DNA from: an uncultured Clostridia bacterium
GTDB taxonomy: Bacteria > Bacillota_A > Clostridia > TANB77 > CAG-508
DNA length: 64,000 nucleotides
Assembly: GCA_944393405.1 (NCBI GenBank)
Contig: CALYAC010000004.1
Coordinates: 62,001-126,000 of the forward strand
Reading direction: 5' to 3'
Shown: positions 1-10,827 of the stretch, piece by piece
How positions within the stretch are numbered: position 1 is the stretch's first letter
Layout of the letters: each line of letters begins with the position of its first letter
Made by a program: the position numbers and the translations under genes
Notes under the pieces: model-generated
What the model was told of the DNA's origin: nothing
The model's input: the letters and a program-made list of their open reading frames with translations, nothing else
Databases searched by the model: none

Positions 1-96
1 TAAACAAATATAGTTTGTATACATTTACTTATATGTTTCTGTAATTTATTTCGTATAAATGCTATATTTTTTTCAGATTAGGAAGAGGTGAAGCTT

Positions 97-420
97 GTGG
101 CACTGGACTATAATATTATTGGTGAAAGATTAAAAAAAGCTAGAATAAACAATGGACTAACTCAGGAAAAACTCGCAGAAAAACTGGATGTTTCTATTGC
201 TTTTCTTAGTAGAATAGAAAGAGGTAGCTCTCATATTAGTTTAAAAAGACTTAGTCAAATATGTGATATATTAGGCATTACAGAAGGTTCGATTTTAAAT
301 GGATCTTCAAATAATTCTGACAGTTATTTATCTTCAGAATTTAATGATTTATTAAAAAATGTGCCTCCAGAAAAGCAAAAATTAATATATGAAATAGCTA
401 AAGTTATAAATGATAATTAA
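97..420 (+). CDS. XRE-family HTH transcriptional regulator
   Basis: A 107-residue protein with one N-terminal helix-turn-helix of the Cro/C1 type (about residues 8-62; motif LTQEKLAEKLDVSIAFLSRIERG) followed by a short linker and a C-terminal helix (LLKNVPPEKQKLIYEIAKVI). This SinR/Xre-like layout is typical of small Firmicutes repressors; the target is unknown. The frame is open from a GTG at 88, but that codon lies inside the AGAGGTG Shine-Dalgarno, so the GTG at 97, six bases downstream, is the better start. It is monocistronic, with a strong terminator directly after it. Confidence 0.85.
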   Translation: MALDYNIIGERLKKARINNGLTQEKLAEKLDVSIAFLSRIERGSSHISLKRLSQICDILGITEGSILNGSSNNSDSYLSSEFNDLLKNVPPEKQKLIYEIAKVINDN

Positions 421-449
421 TATTTATTTCAATAATAGATTTATTTTAT

Positions 450-515
450 AGAATATTTTTTATATTTTAGATAAAACTAAAAATATATCTAAAATATAAA
501 AGTATTCTTTTTTTA
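450..515 (+). terminator. Rho-independent terminator after the XRE gene
   Basis: A perfect 16-bp stem (458-473 with 486-501) and a 12-base loop, extended by a further 6 bp outside a small bulge, is followed by TTCTTTTTTTATT. It separates the regulator from the pflB promoter. Confidence 0.75.
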
Positions 516-560
516 TTATATAAATTCCAGAAAATCCCTTTATTTTTTTCGACATTTTTG

Positions 561-589
561 TTGATATTATATATTTTTTATGATATTAT
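561..589 (+). promoter_or_regulatory. Predicted sigma-A promoter of pflB
   Basis: TTGATA (561-566), a 17-base spacer and TATTAT (584-589), about 38 bases upstream of the pflB start. No Rex or FNR-type palindrome was recognised nearby. Confidence 0.6.
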
Positions 590-626
590 TATATGTGCTA
601 ATTTAATTATTTTAAGGAGGTTTATT

Positions 627-2870
627 ATGGATTTTAAGCAATGGGATGGCTTTAATAAAGCCGGAGAATGGACAAAAGAAATAGATGTCAGAGGCTTTAT
701 CCAATCTAACTATACACCTTATGAAGGAGATAGTAAATTCCTTGAAGGTGCTACAGATAAAACAAAAAAATTGTGGGATGAAGTTTTAGAGCTTTATAAA
801 AAAGAAAGAGAAAATGGTGGAGTTTTAGATGCAGATTGTAAAACACCTTCTGCAGTAAATGCTTATGAAGCAGGATATATAGATAAAGACCTAGAAGAGA
901 TTGTTGGTCTACAAACAGATGCACCTTTAAAAAGAGCAATTATGCCAAATGGTGGTATCAGAATCGTTGAAAAATCTGCTGCAAGTTATGGATTTACAGT
1001 AGATCCAGAGACAGAATATATTTATCATAATCTAAGAAAAACACATAACGATGGTGTATTTGAAGTATATACACCTGATATTAGAGCTGCAAGAAGCTCT
1101 CACCTACTTACAGGTCTTCCTGATGGATATGGACGTGGAAGAATAATAGGTGATTACAGAAGAGTTGCTTTATACGGAGTTGATGCTTTAATTGCTGAAA
1201 AGAAAGTTGAACTTGAAATATTAGATACTGATGAATTCACAGAAGAAATCATAAGAAATCGTGAAGAAATTGGTGATCAAATAAAAGCATTAAATGACTT
1301 AAAAGCAATGGCTGAAAAATATGGATTTGATATCTCAGTTCCAGCTTCAAATGCTAAAGAAGCTATTCAATGGTTATACTTTGGATATTTAGGAGCTGTA
1401 AAAGATCAAAATGGTGCAGCTATGAGTTTAGGAAGAACTTCTACTTTCTTAGATATATATATAGAAAGAGATCTTCAAAACGGAACATTAACAGAATCTC
1501 AAGCTCAAGAGTTAATGGATCAATTCATTATAAAATTAAGATTAGTAAGATTTTTAAGAGCACCAGAATATAACTCACTATTCAGTGGAGATCCTGTATG
1601 GGTAACAGAAAGTATTGGTGGTATGGGTATTGATGGTAGAACATTAGTTACTAAAAACTCATTCAGAGTACTTCATACATTAGATAATTTAGGACCAGCT
1701 CCTGAACCAAACTTAACAGTATTATGGTCAAACAATTTACCACAAGGATTTAAAAACTATTGTGCAGATATTTCAATTAGAACATCATCAATTCAATATG
1801 AAAACGATGATTTAATGAGAATCACACTTGGTGATGATTATGGAATAGCATGTTGCGTATCTGCAATGAAAATTGGTAAACAAATGCAATTCTTTGGAGC
1901 TAGAGCAAACCTTGCAAAAACTCTACTTTATGCTATTAATGGTGGTAGAGATGAACTTTCTGGAAAACAAGTTGCTCCAAAATATCAGCCAATAACATCT
2001 GAATATTTAGATTATGATGAAGTTATGGAAAAATTTGATGTAATGATGGATTATGTTGCTAAAATATATATAAAAGCATTAAACGCAATTCATTATATGC
2101 ATGATAAATATTCATATGAAGCTTTAGAAATGGCTTTACATGATAGAGAGCAAGATATATTAAGAACTATGGCATGTGGTATAGCAGGTTTATCAGTTGT
2201 TGCTGATTCACTTTCTGCAATTAAATATGCTAAAGTAAAAGTTATAAGAGATGAATCAGGATTAGCAGTTGACTATGTAGTTGAAGGAGATTTCCCTAAA
2301 TACGGAAATGATGATGATAGAGTAGATAGTATAGCTGTAGATATTGTAAAATCTTTCTTAAGAAAATTACAAAAACATCACACATATAGAGGTTCAAAAC
2401 ATACTCTTTCTATATTAACAATTACATCTAATGTTGTTTATGGAAAGAATACAGGTAATACTCCTGATGGACGTAGAGCTGGAGAACCATTTGGACCTGG
2501 AGCAAATCCTCTACATGGAAGAGATGCAAATGGAGCACTTGCTGTTATGAATACTATAGCAAAACTTCCTTATGAATACTCAGAAGATGGTATTTCATTT
2601 ACATTCTCTATTACACCTGCTGCTCTTGGAAAAGATGAAAATACAAAAATTAATAACTTAGTAAGTATGTTAGATGGATACTTTAAACAAACTGGACATC
2701 ATATTAATGTTAATGTATTTAATAGAGAACTATTAATTGACGCTATGAATCATCCAGAAAATTATCCTCAACTTACAATCCGTGTTTCAGGATATGCTGT
2801 TAACTTTATAAAATTAACAAGAGAACAACAATTAGACGTAATAAATAGAACAATTCACGAGAGAATATAG
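627..2870 (+). CDS. pflB: Pyruvate formate-lyase (formate C-acetyltransferase)
   Basis: Glycyl-radical enzyme that cleaves pyruvate with CoA to acetyl-CoA and formate in anaerobic fermentation. The 747-residue product has the usual family length. The adjacent catalytic cysteines are Cys409-Cys410 (GIACCVSAM) and the radical glycine is Gly722 in the C-terminal RVSGYAVNF motif. The open frame extends upstream to 558, but AAGGAGG at 614-620 places the start at the ATG at 627. The activase gene pflA follows immediately. The presence of this oxygen-sensitive enzyme fits a strict or facultative anaerobe. Confidence 0.98.
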   Translation: MDFKQWDGFNKAGEWTKEIDVRGFIQSNYTPYEGDSKFLEGATDKTKKLWDEVLELYKKERENGGVLDADCKTPSAVNAYEAGYIDKDLEEIVGLQTDAPLKRAIMPNGGIRIVEKSAASYGFTVDPETEYIYHNLRKTHNDGVFEVYTPDIRAARSSHLLTGLPDGYGRGRIIGDYRRVALYGVDALIAEKKVELEILDTDEFTEEIIRNREEIGDQIKALNDLKAMAEKYGFDISVPASNAKEAIQWLYFGYLGAVKDQNGAAMSLGRTSTFLDIYIERDLQNGTLTESQAQELMDQFIIKLRLVRFLRAPEYNSLFSGDPVWVTESIGGMGIDGRTLVTKNSFRVLHTLDNLGPAPEPNLTVLWSNNLPQGFKNYCADISIRTSSIQYENDDLMRITLGDDYGIACCVSAMKIGKQMQFFGARANLAKTLLYAINGGRDELSGKQVAPKYQPITSEYLDYDEVMEKFDVMMDYVAKIYIKALNAIHYMHDKYSYEALEMALHDREQDILRTMACGIAGLSVVADSLSAIKYAKVKVIRDESGLAVDYVVEGDFPKYGNDDDRVDSIAVDIVKSFLRKLQKHHTYRGSKHTLSILTITSNVVYGKNTGNTPDGRRAGEPFGPGANPLHGRDANGALAVMNTIAKLPYEYSEDGISFTFSITPAALGKDENTKINNLVSMLDGYFKQTGHHINVNVFNRELLIDAMNHPENYPQLTIRVSGYAVNFIKLTREQQLDVINRTIHERI

Positions 2871-2879
2871 TTTCATTTA

Positions 2880-2916
2880 AAGACGTAAGAACAGGTATCC
2901 CCTATTCTTACGTCTT
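2880..2916 (+). terminator. Intercistronic hairpin between pflB and pflA
   Basis: A perfect 12-bp inverted repeat AAGACGTAAGAA (2880-2891) / TTCTTACGTCTT (2905-2916), with inner AGG/CCT pairing in the loop, followed by AATATTTTAATT. The weak U-tract suggests partial termination or a 3'-end-protecting stem that keeps pflA expression below pflB. Confidence 0.65.
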
Positions 2917-2942
2917 AATATTTTAATTACTTGGAGGATATT

Positions 2943-3689
2943 ATGGCAGAAAACAATATTAATAATAACGATATATTGAAGGGACATATTCATTCATTCG
3001 AATCTTTTGGTGCTGTTGATGGACCTGGAATTCGTTTTGTAGTATTTTTTCAAGGTTGTAGCTTAAGATGCAAATATTGTCATAACAGAGATACTTGGAC
3101 AATAAACGCTGGAAAAGAATATACATCTGATGAATTAATCTCTAAAATTTCTAGATATCAAAATTATTTTACTGTTTCAGGTGGAGGAGTTACTTTATCA
3201 GGCGGTGAACCTTTACTTCAACAAGATTTTTTACTTGATTTATTACCTAAATTAAAAAAGCAAAAAATTCATGTTGCGATAGATACATCAGGAAACTTCC
3301 CTCTTACTGATAAAATCAAAAAAATCATCGATTTAGCTGATTTATTTTTATTAGATATAAAATGTATCAATAACGATATTTGTAAGGATCTAGTTGGATT
3401 CTCGAATGAATTAGAACTAGAATTTGCTAAGTATTTAAGCAGTATAAATAAAGATGTATGGATTAGACAAGTTTTAGTTCCTGGAATAACCGATCATGAA
3501 GAAGATTTATTAGATTTAAAAGAATTTATTTCTAGCTTAAGTAATGTAAAAAAAGTTGAAATCTTAGCTTATCATGATCTAGGTAGATTTAAGTGGGAAA
3601 ATCTAGGATGTAATTATGAATTAGAAGATGTTCCTAATGCAACTACAGAAGATGTAGCTCGAGCAAAAAAAATATTAGAAATACAATAA
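2943..3689 (+). CDS. pflA: Pyruvate formate-lyase activating enzyme (radical SAM)
   Basis: Radical SAM enzyme that installs the glycyl radical on PflB using S-adenosylmethionine and a [4Fe-4S] cluster. The 248-residue product carries the cluster motif Cys39-x3-Cys43-x2-Cys46 (CSLRCKYC) and the glycine-rich SAM-binding stretch TLSGGEPLLQ. The frame opens at a TTG at 2931, but GGAGG at 2933-2937 makes the ATG at 2943 the start. It lies 72 bases after pflB, the standard arrangement. A CGA codon is read as sense near the C-terminus (VARAKK), useful when judging the CGG anomaly elsewhere in the window. Confidence 0.97.
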   Translation: MAENNINNNDILKGHIHSFESFGAVDGPGIRFVVFFQGCSLRCKYCHNRDTWTINAGKEYTSDELISKISRYQNYFTVSGGGVTLSGGEPLLQQDFLLDLLPKLKKQKIHVAIDTSGNFPLTDKIKKIIDLADLFLLDIKCINNDICKDLVGFSNELELEFAKYLSSINKDVWIRQVLVPGITDHEEDLLDLKEFISSLSNVKKVEILAYHDLGRFKWENLGCNYELEDVPNATTEDVARAKKILEIQ

Positions 3690-3692
3690 AAA

Positions 3693-3727
3693 AGGCTCAT
3701 TTTATTTATATTGAGCCTCTTTATTTT
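3693..3727. terminator. Convergent terminator between pflA and the HAD gene
   Basis: AGGCTCA (3693-3699) pairs with TGAGCCT (3712-3718), followed on the plus strand by CTTTATTTTTTAT. It sits between convergent genes and overlaps the 3' end of the minus-strand HAD gene. Confidence 0.7.
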
Positions 3728-4416
3728 TTATATAAGAAATTGATAATACTATCTCTTATTTTATTTATTTCATATCCATATGCATTACAAACATTCCATC
3801 CTCTTTTTTTAGCCACTTCTATATTCTCTTTTGAATCATCTATAAATAATATATTATTTGTTTTTATATTACATTCATCTTCTACAATTTTATATATTTT
3901 TTCTTCTGGCTTTCTGAAGCCTTCATCACAAGATAACCAAACATAATCAAACTTATTTAAATTTACTTGCTTATCTAGCCTTACTTTATCTATTTCTCCT
4001 AGATTTGATAAAATACCCGTCAAGCAATATTTTTTTATATCGTGTGCAACTTCTACTACTTCTTTATAGTAATAAATTTTATCAAATTCTTTGATATATG
4101 TGTTATAGTATGTATCATAATCAGATTCTATTTTAAATTCTTCCTTTATCCTTTCATATTTAAAAATCATTCTTTCTTTTTCATCTAGCTTTTTAAATGT
4201 ATCTTCTAATTTTTTCTCTTTAAATCTAATAGCTTTATAAAATCTATCTAATATTGATAATTCATCAACTCCTGGTTTTAAAGCTTTTATAAAACTAATA
4301 ATTGCTTTGTCTAAATTATATTCCCCATCTTTATGGCTTTCTATAACTCCTCCCCAATCAAATATTACTATTTTATTTTTATCATATTTAATATCTCTAT
4401 CTAAATTTATCTTCAT
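3721..4416 (-). CDS. HAD-superfamily hydrolase
   Basis: A 231-residue haloacid dehalogenase-like hydrolase, probably a small-molecule phosphatase. Visible motifs are the nucleophile motif IFDWGGVIE (Asp20), a lysine in FRKPEEKIY, and the metal-binding motif ILFIDDSKENIEVAKKRGW (Asp193-Asp194). The second residue after the nucleophile is Gly, as in YihX-type members, instead of the more usual Asp. A helical cap lies between motifs I and II. AGGAGA precedes the ATG. The substrate cannot be predicted. Confidence 0.85.
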   Translation of the reverse strand: MKINLDRDIKYDKNKIVIFDWGGVIESHKDGEYNLDKAIISFIKALKPGVDELSILDRFYKAIRFKEKKLEDTFKKLDEKERMIFKYERIKEEFKIESDYDTYYNTYIKEFDKIYYYKEVVEVAHDIKKYCLTGILSNLGEIDKVRLDKQVNLNKFDYVWLSCDEGFRKPEEKIYKIVEDECNIKTNNILFIDDSKENIEVAKKRGWNVCNAYGYEINKIRDSIINFLYKK

Positions 4417-4456
4417 TTTATTTTTCTCCTAGATTTTATTATCTATATTATCATAT

Positions 4457-4486
4457 AAGTAGGTAACTTTCAACAGTTACCTACTT
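4457..4486 (-). terminator. Terminator after the small membrane-protein gene
   Basis: A perfect 12-bp stem AAGTAGGTAACT / AGTTACCTACTT with a 6-base loop (TTTCAA) lies just downstream of the minus-strand gene ending at 4495. The following U-tract is weak. Confidence 0.6.
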
Positions 4487-4494
4487 TTCTTATA

Positions 4495-4749
4495 TTAACA
4501 ATAATGATCATAATCACAAGATTTTTCTTTGCATTTATTATTTTCTTTACAGCATATTAAGTTTATTATTCTTATAATTAATAATATTGCTAAAATTGCT
4601 ATTATAGCTATTATTGCACCAATGCCTAGTAAACTAGCAAGACCTGTAAATGCTCCTACTATTAATCCTGCTAAAAATAATATCAAAGATGTTAGAATAC
4701 AAATTATAATATCTACACAGCATTTTTCTATTTTATTACAATTTTTCAA
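4495..4749 (-). CDS. Small cysteine-rich membrane protein, unknown function
   Basis: An 84-residue protein with no recognised family. It has a cysteine-containing N-terminus (KNCNKIEKCC), two adjacent hydrophobic segments rich in Ile, Leu, Ala and Gly (about residues 15-60), and a Cys-rich tail (CCKENNKC, KSCDYDHYC). The frame opens at a GTG at 4758, but that codon overlaps the AGGAGG Shine-Dalgarno; the TTG at 4749, six bases after it, is the likely start. The clustered cysteines could bind metal or form disulfides, which is only inference. It is monocistronic with its own hairpin leader and terminator. Confidence 0.7.
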   Translation of the reverse strand: MKNCNKIEKCCVDIIICILTSLILFLAGLIVGAFTGLASLLGIGAIIAIIAILAILLIIRIINLICCKENNKCKEKSCDYDHYC

Positions 4750-4762
4750 TATATTCACCTCC

Positions 4763-4786
4763 TAGATAGTAAAAAAATACTATCTA
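4763..4786 (-). promoter_or_regulatory. Leader hairpin abutting the Shine-Dalgarno
   Basis: On the minus strand TAGATAGTA - TTTTTT - TACTATCTA forms a 9-bp stem whose 3' arm runs directly into AGGAGG. It could tune ribosome access or protect the 5' end of the mRNA. Confidence 0.45.
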
Positions 4787-4840
4787 ATATATAATATGCT
4801 GTTTAAATTTTTTTGACTTTTTTCGATTCATATTGACAAA

Positions 4841-4887
4841 AAAATCAAATAGAGTAACTTTTATTTTTAATTACTCTACTTGATTTT
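4841..4887 (-). terminator. dnaJ operon terminator
   Basis: A 17-bp stem with one mismatch (4841-4857 with 4871-4887) and a 13-base loop, followed on the minus strand by a run of seven T. It ends the hrcA-grpE-dnaK-dnaJ transcript. Confidence 0.85.
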
Positions 4888-4899
4888 AAGATATTGTAT

Positions 4900-6063
4900 T
4901 TATCCAAATAATCCTCTTTTCTTTACAGGTGGTTGTTCATTCATAGTTTTTGCAAGTTCTACCATTAAATCTCTTTGCTCTTTTGTAAGTCGTTTTGGAA
5001 CTTGAACTAATACTGTAAATACATAATTTCCAGAAGATCCATTATTTATATTTTTAAATCCTTTATTTCTTAAAGTAAACTTAGTTCCTGGCTGAGTACC
5101 ATCAGGTATTTTATATGTCTCTTTGCTACCATCTACCATAGGTATTTCTATTTCTGCACCTAATGTCGCTTGAGTAAAGGTTATTGGTATTTCACACAAT
5201 ACATCTTGTCCTTGCCTTTTAAATATATTATGTCTTCTTACATGTATTGTTATGTATAAATCTCCTTTAGCTCCTCCCTTAGTTCCAGGCTCTCCTTCAC
5301 CTCTAAGTACTATTGTTTGATTTTCATCAATTCCTGCAGGTATTTTTACTGTTACTTTAACTTGTTTTCTTACAGTTCCTTTTCCTTTACATTCTGTACA
5401 TGGTTCAGGTATTATTTCACCTGTTCCATTACAATTTGAACATGGTCTAACAGTTTGTACTTGACCGAATATCGTTGTTTGTGTTTGTTTTACTTGACCT
5501 GTTCCATGACACATACTACATGTTTGTTTTTTAGTTCCAGGTTTAGCTCCGTTTCCATGGCAGATTGTACAAGTTTCATTTCTTGTTATATTAATTTGTT
5601 TTTCAGTTCCTAAATATGATTCTTCAAAAGTAATATCCAAACTTGCTCTTAGATCTGCTCCTTGCTTTGGTCCATTTGTGTTTCTAGAACTTTTTCCGCC
5701 AAATCCACCACCGAAAAAAGACGAGAAAATATCTCCCAAATCTCCAAAATCTCCAAATCCGTCAAATCCACCTGAAGAATATGAATAATATCCGTTTCTT
5801 CCACCAAAAGGTCCTCCTGCTCCACCAAATCCTTGGTTTGGATCTGCAGTTCCGAATTGATCATACATTTTTCTTTTTTCAGGATTTGACAATACTTCAT
5901 ATGCTTCATTTACTTCTTTAAATTTAGCTTCTGCTTCCTTTTTATTATCTGGATTAGCATCTGGATGATATTTTTTAGCAAGTTTTCTATATGCTTTTTT
6001 TAGCTCCTCTTCACTTGCATTTTTATCTACACCTAATATTTCATAGTAATCTTTTCCTGCCAT
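4900..6063 (-). CDS. dnaJ: Chaperone protein DnaJ (Hsp40)
   Basis: Co-chaperone that delivers unfolded proteins to DnaK and stimulates its ATPase. The 387-residue protein has the full type I layout: J-domain with His33-Pro34-Asp35, a Gly/Phe-rich region (about 75-125), four CxxCxGxG zinc-binding repeats ([32 protein letters not shown]), then the substrate-binding C-terminal domains. It is last in the heat-shock operon, 99 bases after dnaK, with AGGAGG before its ATG. Confidence 0.98.
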   Translation of the reverse strand: MAGKDYYEILGVDKNASEEELKKAYRKLAKKYHPDANPDNKKEAEAKFKEVNEAYEVLSNPEKRKMYDQFGTADPNQGFGGAGGPFGGRNGYYSYSSGGFDGFGDFGDLGDIFSSFFGGGFGGKSSRNTNGPKQGADLRASLDITFEESYLGTEKQINITRNETCTICHGNGAKPGTKKQTCSMCHGTGQVKQTQTTIFGQVQTVRPCSNCNGTGEIIPEPCTECKGKGTVRKQVKVTVKIPAGIDENQTIVLRGEGEPGTKGGAKGDLYITIHVRRHNIFKRQGQDVLCEIPITFTQATLGAEIEIPMVDGSKETYKIPDGTQPGTKFTLRNKGFKNINNGSSGNYVFTVLVQVPKRLTKEQRDLMVELAKTMNEQPPVKKRGLFG

Positions 6064-6162
6064 ATTGCCTCCTATAATACTTATCAGCTATAAGAAAAGT
6101 GGTATTATTTATATTTATGTGATACCACTTTTCTTTTGACTATCTTATCAAATTATGCTTTT

Positions 6163-8049
<1,887 letters not shown>

Positions 8050-8138
8050 TTATGTTTGAATTTCTTATATATTTTTTAAAATTAAAATCTAATATCAAAT
8101 TTAAATATTTAAAAATTTTTTAAATTTTATTTGTATAC

Positions 8139-8639
8139 TTAGTTAGCTACAATTACCATAGAATGACGAATTACTCTGTTTCCTATCATATATCCTTTTC
8201 TATATTCCTGTGCTATTTCTTTTTCTCCTAAGTTTTCGTCAACAATTGAACTAATTGCTTCATGTAATTCTGGATCAAAAGTTTTTCCTACGGCGTCTAT
8301 TTCTTTAACTCCTTTTGATGCTAGAACATCTTTAAATTGTTTTAATACAAGTTCAATTCCTTTTCTATATTCTTCATCTTTAGTCTCTGCAGCAACTGCT
8401 TGTTCCAAATTATCCATGATAGGTAAAAAGTTTGAAACTATATCAGCAATTAATGAATTATATAATGCATCTTTTTCTTTTGCTGATCTTTTCTTATAGT
8501 TATCAAATTCTGCTGCTACTCTTTTTAATCTGTCTTCTGTCTCGTCAATTTGAATTTTTTGTGATTCTATTTCTTTTTTTAATTTAATTATTTCATCAGC
8601 TTTTTTTGATTCAAGTTTTTCTTCTTTTTTATCTTCCAT
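8139..8639 (-). CDS. grpE: Nucleotide exchange factor GrpE
   Basis: Exchanges ADP for ATP on DnaK. The 166-residue protein has a long N-terminal coiled coil (about residues 15-60; LKKEIESQKIQIDETEDRLK) and the conserved C-terminal beta domain (DPELHEAIS ... VIRHSMVIVAN). Its location between hrcA and dnaK is the classic Firmicutes order. It ends at the conserved C-terminus with no frame anomaly. Confidence 0.97.
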   Translation of the reverse strand: MEDKKEEKLESKKADEIIKLKKEIESQKIQIDETEDRLKRVAAEFDNYKKRSAKEKDALYNSLIADIVSNFLPIMDNLEQAVAAETKDEEYRKGIELVLKQFKDVLASKGVKEIDAVGKTFDPELHEAISSIVDENLGEKEIAQEYRKGYMIGNRVIRHSMVIVAN

Positions 8640-8683
8640 TATTCACAATCCTTTCTGAACTTACTATTTATATATACTATAAA

Positions 8684-9685
8684 TTATTCACCATTTAATT
8701 TTTTACTAATGTATTTCATTACAGAAATAACTTTTGAATAATCCATTCTTGTAGGTCCTATTATACCAATGGTTCCTAAATTTTTGTTTTTATATCTATG
8801 CTTAAATGTAACTATACTAAAATCTTTTAACTTTTCATTATCATTTTCGTCTCCGATATATACATTTATGTCATTTGCAAACCCTGTATTTAATAGGTCA
8901 GCTACAATTTCTTTTTGATCAATAAGATTTATAAAGTTTTTGGCAACTTCTAAACTTTTGAATTCCGGTAAATCAAATGCTTTATTAGCACCTTCTAAAT
9001 ATATCTTTTCTTCTTCATTGATTGCTTTATTTAATTGACTAATTATTGGTTTAATAACTCCCAAACTATAATTCATATGTGAAAAAATATATTGTTCTAA
9101 TGGTTTATCAATTGATTCTAATGGTTTTCCTCTTAATTTGTTATTAAATATAAAGTTTAAAGTTTCAACTTGTTCTTCATTTATATCTTGATCAAATTTA
9201 ATCATTGTCTCTTTTATTAAACCTGTATCAGTTAATATAACAGCCATTAACATTCTAGTGCCAAGTAGAACAAATTTTATTTCTTCTATATTTTGCATTT
9301 GATTTTTTGGTCCAATTGCAACTGTAGTGTAATGTGTTACTTCAGATATTGTGCTAGTTGCAATCTTAGTCAAATCTTCAATTTCATTTATCTTAGCCAT
9401 TAGTTTTGATTGAATATATTTGATTTCTCCAATACTAATATTATGATCATTAAGTAGTTCGTCAACATATAGTCTATATCCTTTAGCAGATGGAACTCTT
9501 CCACTTGATGTGTGTTGTTTTTCAATATATCCAACTTTTTCTAGGTCTGCCATTTCATTTCTAATAGTTGCGCTACTAAGATTTAGTCCATATTTATTTG
9601 TTAAACTACCAGAGCTTACTGGTTCAGCTGTGTTTATATATTCTTCAACTATTGCTTGTAAAATTTTCTTTTTTCTATTATCCAA
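8684..9685 (-). CDS. hrcA: Heat-inducible transcription repressor HrcA
   Basis: Represses class I heat-shock genes by binding CIRCE operators. The 333-residue protein has an N-terminal winged helix (SSATIRNEMADLEKVGYIEKQHTSSGRVPSAKGYR) and the HrcA-type C-terminal domain. The frame opens at a TTG at 9706; the second TTG at 9685, spaced properly after AAGGTG, matches the usual HrcA start (MDNRKKKILQAIV). First gene of the operon. Two CIRCE-like elements flank its promoter, so it is almost certainly autoregulated. Confidence 0.96.
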   Translation of the reverse strand: MDNRKKKILQAIVEEYINTAEPVSSGSLTNKYGLNLSSATIRNEMADLEKVGYIEKQHTSSGRVPSAKGYRLYVDELLNDHNISIGEIKYIQSKLMAKINEIEDLTKIATSTISEVTHYTTVAIGPKNQMQNIEEIKFVLLGTRMLMAVILTDTGLIKETMIKFDQDINEEQVETLNFIFNNKLRGKPLESIDKPLEQYIFSHMNYSLGVIKPIISQLNKAINEEEKIYLEGANKAFDLPEFKSLEVAKNFINLIDQKEIVADLLNTGFANDINVYIGDENDNEKLKDFSIVTFKHRYKNKNLGTIGIIGPTRMDYSKVISVMKYISKKLNGE

Positions 9686-9699
9686 TTTTGCACCTTCTT

Positions 9700-9726
9700 T
9701 TAGCAATTATTTAGTTAGACTGCTAA
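9700..9726. promoter_or_regulatory. CIRCE-like HrcA operator, promoter-proximal copy
   Basis: TTAGCAATT-N9-GACTGCTAA, the exact 9-9-9 geometry of CIRCE (consensus TTAGCACTC-N9-GAGTGCTAA). The outer TTAGCA/TGCTAA is conserved while the inner three bases of each arm deviate. It lies downstream of the -10 box and just upstream of the hrcA ribosome-binding site. Confidence 0.75.
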
Positions 9727-9735
9727 ACTGCATAT

Positions 9736-9764
9736 ATATTATATCCAAAATTAGCAATTGTCAA
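9736..9764 (-). promoter_or_regulatory. hrcA operon promoter
   Basis: Minus-strand TTGACA (9764-9759), then either TATAAT (9743-9738, spacer 15) or TAATAT (9741-9736, spacer 17). The -35 hexamer lies inside the distal CIRCE-like element. Confidence 0.7.
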
Positions 9765-9777
9765 TACTTATTGCTAA
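9751..9777. promoter_or_regulatory. CIRCE-like HrcA operator, distal copy
   Basis: TTAGCAATT-N9-TATTGCTAA, again exact 9-9-9 spacing, with 8 of 9 bases of the arms complementary. The N9 spacer contains the promoter -35, so bound HrcA would block RNA polymerase. Confidence 0.78.
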
Positions 9778-9884
9778 TTTTGTTTGTGAATTTTGTGTGA
9801 AAAAAGCTATTTTATTTTCCATTTAGTTATATAAATTTTATTTTATTTTTTTTTAAATTTATTTCATTTTTTTCTAAAAAAGTA

Positions 9885-9913
9885 TTGACAACATAATAAA
9901 AATGTTTTATACT
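9885..9913 (+). promoter_or_regulatory. tRNA operon promoter
   Basis: TTGACA (9885-9890), 17-base spacer, TATACT (9908-9913), about 18 bases upstream of the first tRNA. Near-consensus strength suits stable RNA genes. Confidence 0.8.
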
Positions 9914-9931
9914 TTTAATTGCGTTCGAGAT

Positions 9932-10008
9932 GCGCCCTTAGCTCAGTTGGTTAGAGCAACCGGCTCATAACCGGTAGGTCCAAGGTTCGAATCCTTGAGG
10001 GCGCACCA
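9932..10008 (+). tRNA. tRNA with CAT anticodon (Met, elongator; Ile2 possible)
   Basis: Full cloverleaf of 77 bases: acceptor GCGCCCT/AGGGCGC, D-arm GCTC/GAGC, anticodon stem ACCGG/CCGGT with loop CTCATAA, T-arm CAAGG-TTCGAAT-CCTTG, discriminator A and encoded CCA. Anticodon CAT with this ACCGG stem resembles clostridial elongator tRNA-Met; a lysidine-modified tRNA-Ile2 cannot be excluded from sequence alone. Confidence 0.95.
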
Positions 10009-10053
10009 TTTTTATTAAATAATTAATTTCAATTATTTAATAAATTATATTTT

Positions 10054-10139
10054 GGGTAGGTGGCCGAGTGGCTAAAGGCGGCAGACTGTAAATCTGTTCT
10101 CATTTGAGTACGATGGTTCGAATCCATCCCTGCCCACCA
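10054..10139 (+). tRNA. tRNA-Tyr (GTA)
   Basis: Class II tRNA of 86 bases with long variable arm. Acceptor GGGTAGG/CCTGCCC (one G-U pair), anticodon loop CTGTAAA, T-loop TTCGAAT, encoded CCA. Cotranscribed with the preceding tRNA, 45 bases apart. Confidence 0.97.
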
Positions 10140-10176
10140 AAAGTTGAAATTTTAACTAATTTCAGCTTTTTTTATT
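10140..10176 (+). terminator. tRNA operon terminator
   Basis: AAAGTTGAAAT (10140-10150) pairs with ATTTCAGCTTT (10159-10169) through one G-U pair, followed by TTTTTATTTTT. Confidence 0.85.
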
Positions 10177-10264
10177 TTTGTCTAAAATTATTCAATAAAT
10201 TATAGTAAATTTTATTTATTAATGATATAATATATATTAATTAATTTAGAGGAGCGTGAGTTTT

Positions 10265-10540
10265 ATGATGTATCCATTTTGCAAATACGCTGATGAAACA
10301 TTGGTTACTTTTTCTAATATAGTAAAAAACGAAAATGACGAAGAAGTTCTTTATGTACATTTTGAAAGACCAATGGAATATGGATTTGATAGTATTAGAT
10401 TCGAACTTCCTACTTATAAAATAGTATACGAAGAAGGACATTATAGTAAATCCGAAAAAGCAATGTTTAAAAAAATTGTAGAAAAAGGTGCACCATATTT
10501 TTATGAATGGGCTAGAGAAGGAGGAATAAAAATTGCCTAG
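10265..10540 (+). CDS. Small protein paired with a DUF4160 gene, antitoxin-like
   Basis: A 91-residue soluble protein (MMYPFCKYADETLVTFSNI; FERPMEYGFDSIRFELPTY; ending EWAREGGIKIA). I do not assign a named family with certainty, but this type of protein commonly sits directly upstream of DUF4160 genes as a two-gene unit with a toxin-antitoxin look. The frame opens at GTG 10256, but that codon is one base from the Shine-Dalgarno AGAGGAG; ATG 10265 (or 10268) fits. Its last codons overlap the TTG start of the DUF4160 gene, implying translational coupling. Confidence 0.6.
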   Translation: MMYPFCKYADETLVTFSNIVKNENDEEVLYVHFERPMEYGFDSIRFELPTYKIVYEEGHYSKSEKAMFKKIVEKGAPYFYEWAREGGIKIA

Positions 10541-10827
10541 TTTATTTGAAATAATGCGGTTATAAAATATTTTTCTGGTCTGATGAATTTATGGAGCCTG
10601 TACATGTTCATATATCAAAAGGAAAACCATCGTCTAATTCAACTAAAGTGTGGCTAACAAAAGCTGGAGGTTGCATATTAGGGCATAATAAAAGTAGAAT
10701 ACCTGAAAAAGATCTAAAATATAAAACAATAAATAAAAAACAAATATTTATTAATAGGAGTTTAAATGAAGAAAATTTATATTTTAGCTATAATCATTTG
10801 TGTCTTAATTTTGACATTATGTGTTGA
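10533..10827 (+). CDS. DUF4160 protein, readable only by +1 shift at a CGG codon
   Basis: The TTG at 10533, after AAGGAGG, begins MPSLFEIM. The next codon in phase is CGG, followed by TTA TAA stop. Skipping the C gives GYKIFFWSDEFMEPVHVHISKG and on through KVWLTKAGGCILGHNKSRIPEKDLK, the recognisable DUF4160 core with its EPVHVHISKG signature. After KDLK the sequence no longer resembles the family and runs into the next gene until 10827, so the 3' end may be deleted. It could therefore be a decaying gene, which makes it the weakest of the five CGG cases. DUF4160 proteins are of unknown function, often paired with small partners. Confidence 0.6.
10557..10559 (+). other. In-phase CGG at a +1 frame change (DUF4160)
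   Basis: Context ATA ATG C|GGT TAT. Zero-frame reading gives CGG TTA TAA; omitting C10557 gives ATG GGT TAT AAA and restores the DUF4160 reading frame. Confidence 0.7.
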
